Made by a program: the position numbers and the translations under genes. Below, one piece after another: positions 46,253 through 54,129 of a stretch of DNA of 64,000 nucleotides. The stretch covers positions 124,001-188,000 of the forward strand of contig CP091718.1 in the NCBI GenBank assembly GCA_022009675.1, written 5' to 3'. The notes beneath the pieces were generated by a model. It did no database searches, was not told where the DNA came from, and saw only the letters and a program-made list of their open reading frames with translations. Position 1 is the stretch's first letter, and every line of letters starts with the position of its first letter. The DNA comes from Oscillospiraceae bacterium (GTDB taxonomy: Bacteria; Bacillota; Clostridia; Oscillospirales; CAG-272).

Positions 46253-46927
46253 ATGCTGACGATTCTGTTGCGCACACTGATTATTTACCTGACGCTGGTC
46301 GTAACCATGCGCATCATGGGCAAGCGCCAGCTGGGCGAGCTGGAAGTATCCGAACTGTTAACGACTCTGCTTTTGTCCGAAGTGGCGTCCCTGCCCATCA
46401 CCCAGCAGGACATCCCGCTTGCCTGCGCCATCGTGCCCGTCCTGACGTTGATGTCACTGGAGGTTCTGCTCTCCGGACTGCTGCTGCATGTTCCGGTGCT
46501 CAAGAAAGCGCTGTCGGTGCGTCCCACCATTCTGATCCGGCACGGCAAGCCGGACGCCGCCGCCATGAAAAAAAGCCGCATATCGGCGGAGGAGCTGTTC
46601 TCCCATCTGCGTCAGAAGGGGGTGTCCGACCCGGATCAGGTGGAGTACGCCATCGCCGAGCCGAACGGACAACTCTCGGTTGCGCTGCGCGCCACCGAGC
46701 GGCAGGCAACCACGCGGGAACTGGGCGTCGATCCGCCCGAGCCGGGCATCATGCACCTGATTATTCATGACGGCGTGATTAACGACCGGAATCTGACACT
46801 CGCAGGGCGTGACCGCCGCTGGCTGGATCAGCTTCTGGCGGCGCACCGTCTGACACCGGATCGGGTTTTTCTGCTGCTGACGGATGACGGCGGAACGGTA
46901 CGCATCCTGCCGCGCCGTACCTCATGA
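46253..46927 (+). CDS. DUF421 (YetF/YcaP) membrane protein
   Basis: A 224-residue protein with three N-terminal hydrophobic helices (residues ~1-90) containing the family signature 'MRIMGKRQLGELEVSELLTTLLLSE', then a soluble C-terminal domain with 'RPTILIRHGKP' and 'FSHLRQKGVSDPDQVEYAI'. In Bacillus the family is linked to spore and membrane functions; the molecular role is not established. The ATG has GGGAGGT six bases upstream. The stop overlaps the next start codon (ATGA). Confidence 0.9.
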   Translation: MLTILLRTLIIYLTLVVTMRIMGKRQLGELEVSELLTTLLLSEVASLPITQQDIPLACAIVPVLTLMSLEVLLSGLLLHVPVLKKALSVRPTILIRHGKPDAAAMKKSRISAEELFSHLRQKGVSDPDQVEYAIAEPNGQLSVALRATERQATTRELGVDPPEPGIMHLIIHDGVINDRNLTLAGRDRRWLDQLLAAHRLTPDRVFLLLTDDGGTVRILPRRTS

Positions 46928-47310
46928 GAAGCCGCACACCGACCGCCGCCGTCATAGCGGCAGCCGTTCTGCTTTGCCTGATCCTGTGCGCAGTCGCCGC
47001 CAATGCCGTATTCGTGCGCGGCAGCGTTGCCGCGCTGCGTACCCGGGCAGACGCACTGCCCGCCATCCCGGACGCGGACACTCCCGGATTGCTGGACGGG
47101 CTGGAGGCGCAATTCAATCGGTATGAGACCGGGCTGTCCCTCTCGGTCAGCTTCCCGATTCTCGACCGGGTACGTGAACAGATCGCGGCGGCACGGGCGT
47201 ATGCCGTCTCCGGCAGTGACACCGACTATGCCGCCGCGCTGGCTGTCCTGCGGGAGGCGCTGAACGACCTCGACAGGCTGGAGCGCTTCTCGGTTCGGAA
47301 TATCATGTAG
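46924..47310 (+). CDS. DUF4363-like membrane-anchored protein
   Basis: A 128-residue protein: one N-terminal transmembrane helix (residues ~9-30) and an outer alpha-helical domain (~32-125) rich in Ala, Leu and Asp. This layout and its position after a DUF421 gene match the DUF4363 family often paired with YetF-type proteins. The start overlaps the preceding stop, so the two are coupled. The ~120 bases after its stop hold no gene and no clear terminator. Confidence 0.75.
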   Translation: MRSRTPTAAVIAAAVLLCLILCAVAANAVFVRGSVAALRTRADALPAIPDADTPGLLDGLEAQFNRYETGLSLSVSFPILDRVREQIAAARAYAVSGSDTDYAAALAVLREALNDLDRLERFSVRNIM

Positions 47311-47431
47311 GGTGCCGATCACGGCTTATCCCTCTGCAAGCAATCTGTGTGACGAATGACGGAACGGTTCCGCCGATCCGCTGTGCGATGAATTCTCAGA
47401 AGTACCCAGCCGTAAGCAGCGCAGGTCGCCC

Positions 47432-48013
47432 TTACTTCAACCGCAATGTGAGAATCAGCGCATCCTCCGTGGGCTTGGTGTAGAAATTCTTCCGCCGACC
47501 GACCTCGGAAAAGCCGCTGTGGCGGTAGAGCGCCAGCGCCGCCTGATTGGACGGGCGCACCTCCAGCGTGACAGACGCCAGGTGCGCCGACTTGGCATAA
47601 CGGATCAAGGCGATCAGTACCGCCTGCCCGTACCCCTTCCGGCGGCATCCGGGATGTACTGCGATATTGGTGATCTGCCCCTCGTCCACCGCTACCATCA
47701 TGCCGCCGTATGCGACAACGCCCTGCCCCCCGCCGGGCGGGATGCTCCCGGTGCAGAGGAACCCGACACCGATCCCGTCCGTGCAAAGCAGCTCCAGGCT
47801 ATGGGCGCTCCACGGCTCCCGGAAGCACAGCTTCTCCAGCGCGGCGCATCCCTCCAGGTGAGCCGGTATTTTCTGCATCCGCTCCGCACGCAGGCGCGGA
47901 GCCCGTGCAGGGCGCTCCGACGCGGAAGCGTTTTCCGGGCTTTCCGGGTTCTGCCGATTCTCGCGGCTGTCGCGGTTGTCCCGTTCCTGTTCCGTCATAT
48001 TCTTATCCCCCAT
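47432..48013 (-). CDS. rimI: ribosomal-protein-type GNAT N-acetyltransferase RimI
   Basis: A GNAT-fold acetyltransferase, likely acting on protein N-termini. The acetyl-CoA-binding segment 'IAVHPGCRRKGYGQAVLIAL' and the late 'LEVRPSNQAALALYRHSGF' are diagnostic. A ~45-residue charged extension precedes the domain. The start is either ATG 48013, overlapping the upstream gene by 11 nt, or ATG 47998, which has GGGGGA seven bases upstream. It is the last gene of the minus-strand run. Confidence 0.85.
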   Translation of the reverse strand: MGDKNMTEQERDNRDSRENRQNPESPENASASERPARAPRLRAERMQKIPAHLEGCAALEKLCFREPWSAHSLELLCTDGIGVGFLCTGSIPPGGGQGVVAYGGMMVAVDEGQITNIAVHPGCRRKGYGQAVLIALIRYAKSAHLASVTLEVRPSNQAALALYRHSGFSEVGRRKNFYTKPTEDALILTLRLK

Positions 48014-48719
48014 TCCCGCTGTTTTCCGGCTGGCTTGCAGTCTCGGAGGCTGTTTCCGTGGTTTCGCCGCCGAACATCAGCTGATGCAGTCCGTCCCCGA
48101 CCGCCACGAATCTGCCGTCAAAGACGCCGCGCAGAAAATATCTGCCGTAGTTCACACCGTCCAACACCATATCCTCGCCGTACTCTATATACAGCAGGGA
48201 GAAATACAGTGCCGGATATGCCGCAGAGGTAAAGCGGAGCTTATAGGAGTGCTGTGCCTCCAGCCCGAGATACTCAATATTCTCCCCTTCGGTATACGCA
48301 CGCACGGCATCGGACAGGATATCCGCCCCCGTAACGGTGCGCAGAACATGGATCGACTGCCGATAGGCACAGACCTGCACGGCGTCCGGCTTCATCTCGG
48401 TCAGCGTCGGCAGATGGACACCGTCTGCGTACAGAACATACCCTTCCTCCGTAACCAACCACTCATCCGCAGAAAGCCCCTCGATGGCATACACCGTGCC
48501 GGAGCCGCCGCCCGTATCGGTCAGCGTTCCGACCTTCTTTCCGACCTCGACCGCCTCGTAGGTCGTGGAGGCATGGCGGTAGGTTTTCTGTCCGTCCTGC
48601 GTTTTGATGACACCGCCCGTTTCCCGGAGCTTCTCGCCGCATCCGGCAAAGCACGTCCCGACAGACAGGATCAGTGCCAGAGCCAGTGCCGCCGTGCGCC
48701 GGAGTCCCGTTCTTTTCAT
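48003..48719 (-). CDS. predicted lipoprotein
   Basis: A 238-residue protein with a lipoprotein signal peptide: 'MKRTGLRRTAALALALIL' then the lipobox FAGC (Cys near residue 27). The mature part is mixed alpha/beta with no recognised family, ending in a Thr/Ser/Glu-rich tail. ATG 48719 was chosen because it gives the signal peptide and is preceded by a GGGAG-rich stretch. It overlaps rimI by a few bases. Function unknown. Confidence 0.75.
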   Translation of the reverse strand: MKRTGLRRTAALALALILSVGTCFAGCGEKLRETGGVIKTQDGQKTYRHASTTYEAVEVGKKVGTLTDTGGGSGTVYAIEGLSADEWLVTEEGYVLYADGVHLPTLTEMKPDAVQVCAYRQSIHVLRTVTGADILSDAVRAYTEGENIEYLGLEAQHSYKLRFTSAAYPALYFSLLYIEYGEDMVLDGVNYGRYFLRGVFDGRFVAVGDGLHQLMFGGETTETASETASQPENSGNGG

Positions 48720-48745
48720 TAACGTGTCTCTCCCTTCCCTTTGCC

Positions 48746-49236
48746 TCAATACCCGAAAACGCCGGTCAGCGAATCGTCGTCCTCGATCCAGTCGCTGACA
48801 CGGATAACGCGGTATTCCTCCGGCGTATCCCGGATAATGACACGTTCAATGCCTGCGTTGATGATCTGCCGCTTGCACATGGAACAGCTGTTCGTCCCCG
48901 CGAACAGCGAACCGTCCGCCGGGTTGACGCAGGTCATGTACAGCGTCGCGCCCAGCATCTGGTCACGCGCGGCATTGATGATCGCGTTTGCCTCCGAGTG
49001 GACGGATCGGCACAGCTCGTACCGCTCGCCCCGGGGTATATTCAGGTGGGCACGCATACAGAAGCCCATGTCGTCGCAATTCTTGCGCCCGCGCGGCGCA
49101 CCGTTGTAGCCGGTCGAGATGATTGCATCATTCCGGACAATGATGGCACCGAATTTGCGCCGCAGGCAGGTGCCAGCTCCGCGACGGTCTGGGCAATGTC
49201 AAGGTAGTAATTGTGCTTTGATACGCGCTGTTCCAT
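48746..49236 (-). CDS. comEB: dCMP deaminase (frameshifted)
   Basis: It converts dCMP to dUMP for thymidylate synthesis. The zinc and catalytic motifs are 'SVHSEANAI' (His ligand and Glu) and 'SCSMCKR' (CxxC ligands). The N-terminal 'HNYYLDIAQTVAE' is joined to 'RRKFGAIIVRNDAIISTGYNGAPRG' only after correcting a slip near 49180. Corrected length is about 163 residues, normal for the family. AAAGGA lies six bases before the ATG. Confidence 0.87.
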
Positions 49237-49286
49237 ACTGTTTCCTTTCTTTTCCGTGTGTGATGGCAGACAGAGAACCGGAACGG

Positions 49287-49691
49287 TCAGTCTGCGTACA
49301 GTTTTTCCAGATTGTAAAATTCCCGCGTGTCCTTGGTGAACACATGTACCAACACGTGCGCGTAGTCCAGCACCAGCCAGTTGCGGTTGTCGCGTCCCTC
49401 CACATGGAGCGGTTCCACGCACCGGCGGCTCATCTGATACTCCACCTCGCCGCCCAGCGTCTGCACGTGGGTGGAGGAAGTACCTGTCGCCAACACCATG
49501 TAGTCGCAGATATCGGTCTTGTTCTTCATATTGATGATGCGTATGTCACGCGCCTTCTTGCCGTCCAGAAAATGGGCAATGGCATTGGCAAGCGTGCCGG
49601 GATCCGCACCTGTCAGCGGCTCCGGGCGTTCCTCTGCCCCGGCCTGCACATCCATGTTCACATTCATGTTATCAGTATTATCCATATTCAT
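49287..49691 (-). CDS. rsfS: ribosomal silencing factor RsfS
   Basis: It binds ribosomal protein uL14 and blocks subunit joining in starvation. Conserved segments are 'DGKKARDIRIINM', 'DYMVLATGTSSTHVQ', 'GRDNRNWLVLDYAHVLVHVF' and 'REFYNLEKLY'. Length is 134 residues with a short Asn/Met-rich start. AAAGGA lies four bases before ATG 49691. It follows yqeK as in most Bacillota, but the usual intervening lytR-type gene is missing. Confidence 0.93.
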   Translation of the reverse strand: MNMDNTDNMNVNMDVQAGAEERPEPLTGADPGTLANAIAHFLDGKKARDIRIINMKNKTDICDYMVLATGTSSTHVQTLGGEVEYQMSRRCVEPLHVEGRDNRNWLVLDYAHVLVHVFTKDTREFYNLEKLYAD

Positions 49692-49812
49692 TCGTTCCTT
49701 TCTTTCCGTTTCCTCTTTTCTCAGCGCTTTCCGTGGCAATGCCGCGCAATGCACGGTCAAAGTCCCGGCGGTATCCGTTCCGCCACCATGCGCGGTACTG
49801 CCCCTGTTTCCT

Positions 49813-50454
49813 TCACAGCCCGTTCTGCTCGCAGAGCAGTTCATTGCGGGCGAGGAAAGTGTCCGGACTGACCGGAACGCCGTCCCGGATCAGTCCCGTT
49901 ATGGTCATGTCGTAGGACACGATCAGCACGGTGCGGAGATGCGCAAGCCGTGCAGGCATCTCCATCTGCTCCGGGTGCGCGTCCCAGAACAGATTCCGCA
50001 GCGTCACGCAATCCGGGAAGGTGCGGCTTTCGTCGATGTAGTCCGCCAGATAGATCAGCTTCTCGTCCAGTGTCATGCCGACACGTCCTGTCGTGTGCCA
50101 GCGCACCGCCGACACGATGCGCGGATCCGCAAATGCCGGGTACATCACCGGGATCAGCGCGGCAGCCGTCATGGCATGAAAGCATTTGGGCGCCAGCACA
50201 TCGCCCCGTGTCCGGGGGATTCCGTAGCGGTCGCACAGCGCGATCTGCTCCTGCGGGGACAGTTCCTTGGTCATGTCGTGCAGCAGTGCCGCCGCCTGCA
50301 AAGCTCCGTGTCCTCCGGACAGTAAAAGTTCCGCCAGCCGTGCCGCCATGTCCCGCACCGCCAGGACATGACGCAGGCGCTTGGGTGACAGCCCCGATGC
50401 GGCAACCTCCGCCGCCAGTCCGTCCAGCATCGTCCTGTCGATACCGCCGGACAC
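49813..50454 (-). CDS. yqeK: HD-domain protein YqeK (diadenosine tetraphosphatase)
   Basis: A 213-residue metal-dependent phosphohydrolase of the YqeK family, shown elsewhere to split Ap4A symmetrically. The HD signature is 'AALLHDMTKEL' near residue 60; other metal-ligand regions are 'FHAMTAA', 'VRWHTTGR' and 'YLADYIDESRTF'. The start appears to be GTG 50454, just after the nadD stop. The ribosome site is weak, so translation may depend on nadD. Confidence 0.9.
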   Translation of the reverse strand: MSGGIDRTMLDGLAAEVAASGLSPKRLRHVLAVRDMAARLAELLLSGGHGALQAAALLHDMTKELSPQEQIALCDRYGIPRTRGDVLAPKCFHAMTAAALIPVMYPAFADPRIVSAVRWHTTGRVGMTLDEKLIYLADYIDESRTFPDCVTLRNLFWDAHPEQMEMPARLAHLRTVLIVSYDMTITGLIRDGVPVSPDTFLARNELLCEQNGL

Positions 50455-50469
50455 CCTACTCTCTGCCGG

Positions 50470-51117
50470 TCATTCTCCCCTGTCATTGCCATGCGTCCCG
50501 TCCCCTTCCCTGTACAAATTCTTTTTCCCGGATGTATGCCGCCACGGCTGGCGGCACCATGTCGTCGATGGATCGTCCGGCGGCAACCGCCTGCCGGATC
50601 CTCCGTGGAGGACACCTCCAGTGCCGGCGCATCCACACGGCAGACCGTTTTTCCCGTACTCCGCCCGGTAGCGTGCGATCCGCCGGATTATCTCTCCGTC
50701 CAACGCCGCGTCCGCTTCCCGGCGGATGTAAACCGGCCAGCATAGCCGGAATATTTCGTCCGGTTCCCGCCAGCTGTCAAAGGACAACAGCATATCCGTC
50801 CCCATCAGCAGGAACAGCCGGTCATCCCCGTGCAGGTCGGCGTGCATCTGCCGCAGCGTGTCCACGGTGTAGCTTCGCCCGCCCCGGCGGATTTCCATGT
50901 CGCTGACGATCACCCCGTCCATACCGGCAAACGCCAGCCGCAGCATCTCCAGCCGGTCGGCGGCAGCGGCATCGCCGTGCAGCTGCTTGTGGGGCGGCAG
51001 GGCTGTCGGCATGACGTACAGCACATCCAGCCACATCTTCTCCATAAAGGCGTGCGCCGCCGCGATATGTCCGTTATGTACCGGCGAAAAGGTACCGCCG
51101 AAAATACCGATACGCAT
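50470..51117 (-). CDS. nadD: nicotinate-mononucleotide adenylyltransferase (frameshifted C-terminus)
   Basis: It makes nicotinate adenine dinucleotide in NAD synthesis. The nucleotidyltransferase motif 'GIFGGTFSPVHNGHI' (HxGH) starts the protein and 'MGTDMLLSFDSW' is in the middle. Near the C-terminus the expected 'VSSTE', 'RSIDDMVPPAVAAYIRE' and 'NLYREGDG' lie in three different frames, so slips occur between about 50590 and 50660 and in an A5 run near 50523. Corrected length is about 215 residues. The gene sits before yqeK as in related genomes. Confidence 0.88.
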   Translation of the reverse strand: MRIGIFGGTFSPVHNGHIAAAHAFMEKMWLDVLYVMPTALPPHKQLHGDAAAADRLEMLRLAFAGMDGVIVSDMEIRRGGRSYTVDTLRQMHADLHGDDRLFLLMGTDMLLSFDSWREPDEIFRLCWPVYIRREADAALDGEIIRRIARYRAEYGKNGLPCGCAGTGGVLHGGSGRRLPPDDPSTTWCRQPWRHTSGKKNLYREGDGTHGNDRGE

Positions 51118-51121
51118 ACCG

Positions 51122-51814
51122 TCAGTGTACTCTCTCTACGGTCAGATCCCGGAGCGTTTTGTATGTTTCTTCCATGTAGGCTTTCAGCTCCGCCGCCGAA
51201 GTCAGGTTCAGTCCCTTGTCATACAGGAGCTTCCCCGATGCCCACACCGCTCCGTCGCGTCCCGTGCGGTACGTGACGATAATGGGCAGTCCCTCCTGAA
51301 ACACATACAGGTAATGGAAAACAGTATTCTCGCGGATGCCTTCGCAGGTAAACAGCTCGGTTGCTGTCAGCATAGCAGACAGCGATATCCGGTCACTGTC
51401 CGCCCCCGCGTTCAAAGACAGGTAACCGGAAAGCCCCACGGCAGACTGAATCCTGTACAGCTCCTGCAGTTCCTCCGACAGGCCGTCCGTGGTGCCGTCC
51501 GACATCGGCACTGTCGCATCGAGCAAAAATACAGCGTCTGCGGTCTTGTAGTGTGCCGCGTCCATCTGCCCGCGGAAAGTCGTGCCGTCCTCCTGCGTCT
51601 TATCCAGCATATCCGCCGCTTTCTCTCCGTACAGCAGGCGCAGATAGTCGGAGCTTGCCATGTCACACATGGTATAGACAACGCTCATGCCGCGGCGGTA
51701 CAGCACCGACTGCGGGTTGGGCTTCGCACATCCGGCAAGCAGACTCAAAGCAAGCAGGGCGGCAAGGCAAAGCGCCGCCGCGCGGACAGATGCCCTCTTA
51801 CAGCGGAAATTCAT
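51122..51814 (-). CDS. predicted lipoprotein
   Basis: A 230-residue protein with signal peptide 'VRAAALCLAALLALSLLAGC', a good lipobox with Cys near residue 29. The mature domain is about 200 residues with Asp/Glu-rich helices and contains no family I recognise. Its start overlaps the end of the rdgB/yhbY frame by four bases, so it belongs to the same operon. It resembles the other lipoprotein at 48003 only in size and signal type. Confidence 0.75.
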   Translation of the reverse strand: MNFRCKRASVRAAALCLAALLALSLLAGCAKPNPQSVLYRRGMSVVYTMCDMASSDYLRLLYGEKAADMLDKTQEDGTTFRGQMDAAHYKTADAVFLLDATVPMSDGTTDGLSEELQELYRIQSAVGLSGYLSLNAGADSDRISLSAMLTATELFTCEGIRENTVFHYLYVFQEGLPIIVTYRTGRDGAVWASGKLLYDKGLNLTSAAELKAYMEETYKTLRDLTVERVH

Positions 51815-52803
51815 ACGGTTCCCCTCCCCGGCAGTTCAATGCGCCGATTCTTCGGATTCAGCGGTCGGCGGAACAGGATAATCTTCCTGCCTATGACAGC
51901 GACAACAACTGCCCGCAGTTGCTCCGCCAGCGCCTCGGCGGCATCGCGCGGAGTGCAGTCAGCGGTCTCCAGCACGGACAGTTTGATCAGTTCCCGCGCC
52001 TCCAGCGCGTCGGAAACGGTAGCAATCAGATTCTCTGTCAGACCGCCCTTGCCGATCTGCGTTACCGGGCTCATATCCGCCGCCAGACTGCGCAGGTAGG
52101 CGCGTGCGGCAGAGTTCAGGGAAGCCGGGATGGGATAGGATGTGTACAGGTTGGACATATGGATTCCTTTCGTCATATCAATGTTTTCGAGCGCATCCGC
52201 CAGTGCGGCAAGCGCCCGTCCCCGGTGGCTGACGGTGTTCTTGCGTGCGCCGCTCAGCTCCGCGAAGGTCATGCCCGCATCGGGAAGATAAAACAGCGGA
52301 TCATAGCCGAATCCGTCCTGCCCGCGCGGAGCATCCAGTATAACGCCGGGGCAGTCGCCCCAGACAGTCAGCTCACGCCCGTCCGGCGTGATGCAGGCGA
52401 TACAGCAAAGAAAGTGCGCTCCGCGCTCCGCCGCCGGGATGCCGGTCAGCTTTTGCAGGAGCAGGGCGTTGTTGGCGGCATCATCGCCGTGCTGTCCGGC
52501 GAAGCGCGCGGAGTACACGCCCGGGGCGCCACCCAGCGCGTCCACGGACAGCCCCGAATCGTCGCCCAAGCAGTACCAGTCAGGATGCCCCGCCCGCAAT
52601 GCCGCAGCGCGCGCCGCGCGCGCTTTGATCCGTGCGTTCGCGTCAAATGTGGTGCCGTTCTCGTCGATATCCCCAGCAAAGCCTACCTCATCCAGTGAAT
52701 GGACGGCGACGCCGGAAATATCCGCCGCGAGAATATCCTCCAGTTCCCGGATCTTATGCCGGTTGCGGGAAGCAAGCAAAAAATGCATCGTGCCCTCCGC
52801 CAT
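51811..52803 (-). CDS. rdgB: RdgB/HAM1 nucleotide pyrophosphatase fused in frame to YhbY RNA-binding domain
   Basis: Residues ~6-205 are the RdgB/HAM1 enzyme that removes dITP and XTP: 'LLASRNRHKIREL' at the start, 'GDDSGLSVDALGGAPGVYSAR' and 'GQDGFGYDPLF' in the middle. Residues ~215-310 are a YhbY-type CRM domain that binds pre-50S rRNA: 'RAYLRSLAADMSPVTQIGKGG' and 'EARELIKLSVL'. At the junction, AAAGGA and an internal ATG at 52159 look like a normal yhbY start. Dropping one A of the A4 just before it would create a stop, so two genes are likely. The start may be ATG 52803 or 52788. Confidence 0.85.
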   Translation of the reverse strand: MAEGTMHFLLASRNRHKIRELEDILAADISGVAVHSLDEVGFAGDIDENGTTFDANARIKARAARAAALRAGHPDWYCLGDDSGLSVDALGGAPGVYSARFAGQHGDDAANNALLLQKLTGIPAAERGAHFLCCIACITPDGRELTVWGDCPGVILDAPRGQDGFGYDPLFYLPDAGMTFAELSGARKNTVSHRGRALAALADALENIDMTKGIHMSNLYTSYPIPASLNSAARAYLRSLAADMSPVTQIGKGGLTENLIATVSDALEARELIKLSVLETADCTPRDAAEALAEQLRAVVVAVIGRKIILFRRPLNPKNRRIELPGRGTV

Positions 52804-52806
52804 GGC

Positions 52807-54129
52807 TTATTCTCCGAACAGCGCCCGGACGAAATCCGCCGCGTCAAACTCCTGCATATCGTCGATCTTCTCGCCCACCCCGATGAACTTGACCGGGATG
52901 CCCAGCTCCTGTTTGATAGCAATGACGATGCCTCCCTTGGCTGTGCCGTCCAGCTTGTTCAGCGTGATGCCGGTAATATTCGCCGCCTGGCTGAATTCCT
53001 TTGCCTGCGAAACGGCATTCTGCCCCGTGGTCGCATCCAGCACCAGCAAGGTCTCCCGGCTGGCACCCGGCAGCTCGCGGTCGATGACGCGGTCGATCTT
53101 GGCAAGCTCGTTCATCAGATTCTTCTTGTTTTTGCAGGCGTCCGGCGGTGTCAATGATCAGCACGTCGGCGGCGCGCTTTCTGGCGACCGCAATGGCATC
53201 AAACACGACGGCGGCAGGGTCACTGCCCTCGCTCTGCTTCACCATTTCCACACCGGCACGCTCGCACCAGACCGCCAGCTGGTCAATCGCCGCCGCGCGG
53301 AAGGTATCCGCCGCCGCCACGACCACGCGTTTGCCCTGCAGCTTCAGGCGCTTGGAAATTTTGCCGATGGAGGTTGTTTTTCCGGCGCCGTTGACCCCGA
53401 TGACCAGGATTACGCTGGGGCTTGTTTCCAGCCGCAACGGCTGGCTTTCCCCGATCATGCCGGTCATGATCTCGCGCAGTGCGTCCATGACCTGCTCCTT
53501 CTCCTTGAGCCGCCCGTCGCGGATGCGGTCACGGAGCTGATCCAGTATCTCCTCGGTCGCGGTCATGCCCACGTCAGCGCTGATCAGGATCTCCTCCAAT
53601 TCCTCCAGAAGATCCTCGTCCACCTTGGTGAAATTCCGGAGCAGGCTGTCCACCGGCGCGAACAGTGCATTGCGCGTTTTGGTCAACCCTGCCCGGAGCC
53701 GTCCCCAAAATGATTTCTTGGTAGTCGTATCTTCGGCGGCTACTGCTTCGACAGGCGCATCCGCCGGTTCGGATTCCGTTGGTTCTTCCGCCGGCTCTTC
53801 CGCCGGCTCTTCCGCAGGTTCTGCCATGTCCTCGGCATTCCCGGTGCTCTCAGCGCTCTCCGTGCTATCTGCGCTCTCCGCTTCCTCGGCAGCCTCCCGC
53901 TCCTGTTGCTCCTGCTCCAATCTCAGTTCCTCGTCCAGGATGTCTTCCCCGGCAATCTCCGGATGCTCCGCAAAAACGCCTGCTCCGCCGCCTCGGCGGC
54001 GGCTTCCTCCTCGGCAGTCAGGGCACCTTCCCCATCGGGATCCTCGCCCGCCTGCTCTGCCGGCAGTTCCTCCGCCGGTATATCCTCGTTCCTGTTCTTC
54101 TTGCCGAACAGCTTAGTTAAAAAGCCCAT
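52807..54129 (-). CDS. ftsY: signal recognition particle receptor FtsY (frameshifted)
   Basis: The membrane-associated SRP receptor GTPase. It has an acidic Glu/Pro-rich A region with repeated EEPAEEP (nt ~53750-53900), an N domain (~53500-53700), then the G domain with '[16 protein letters not shown]', '[13 protein letters not shown]', '[11 protein letters not shown]' and '[10 protein letters not shown]'. Slips in A5 runs near 53130 and 53975 break it. Corrected length is about 440 residues. The ATG has GGAGGG eight bases upstream and overlaps the end of smc. Confidence 0.93.
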
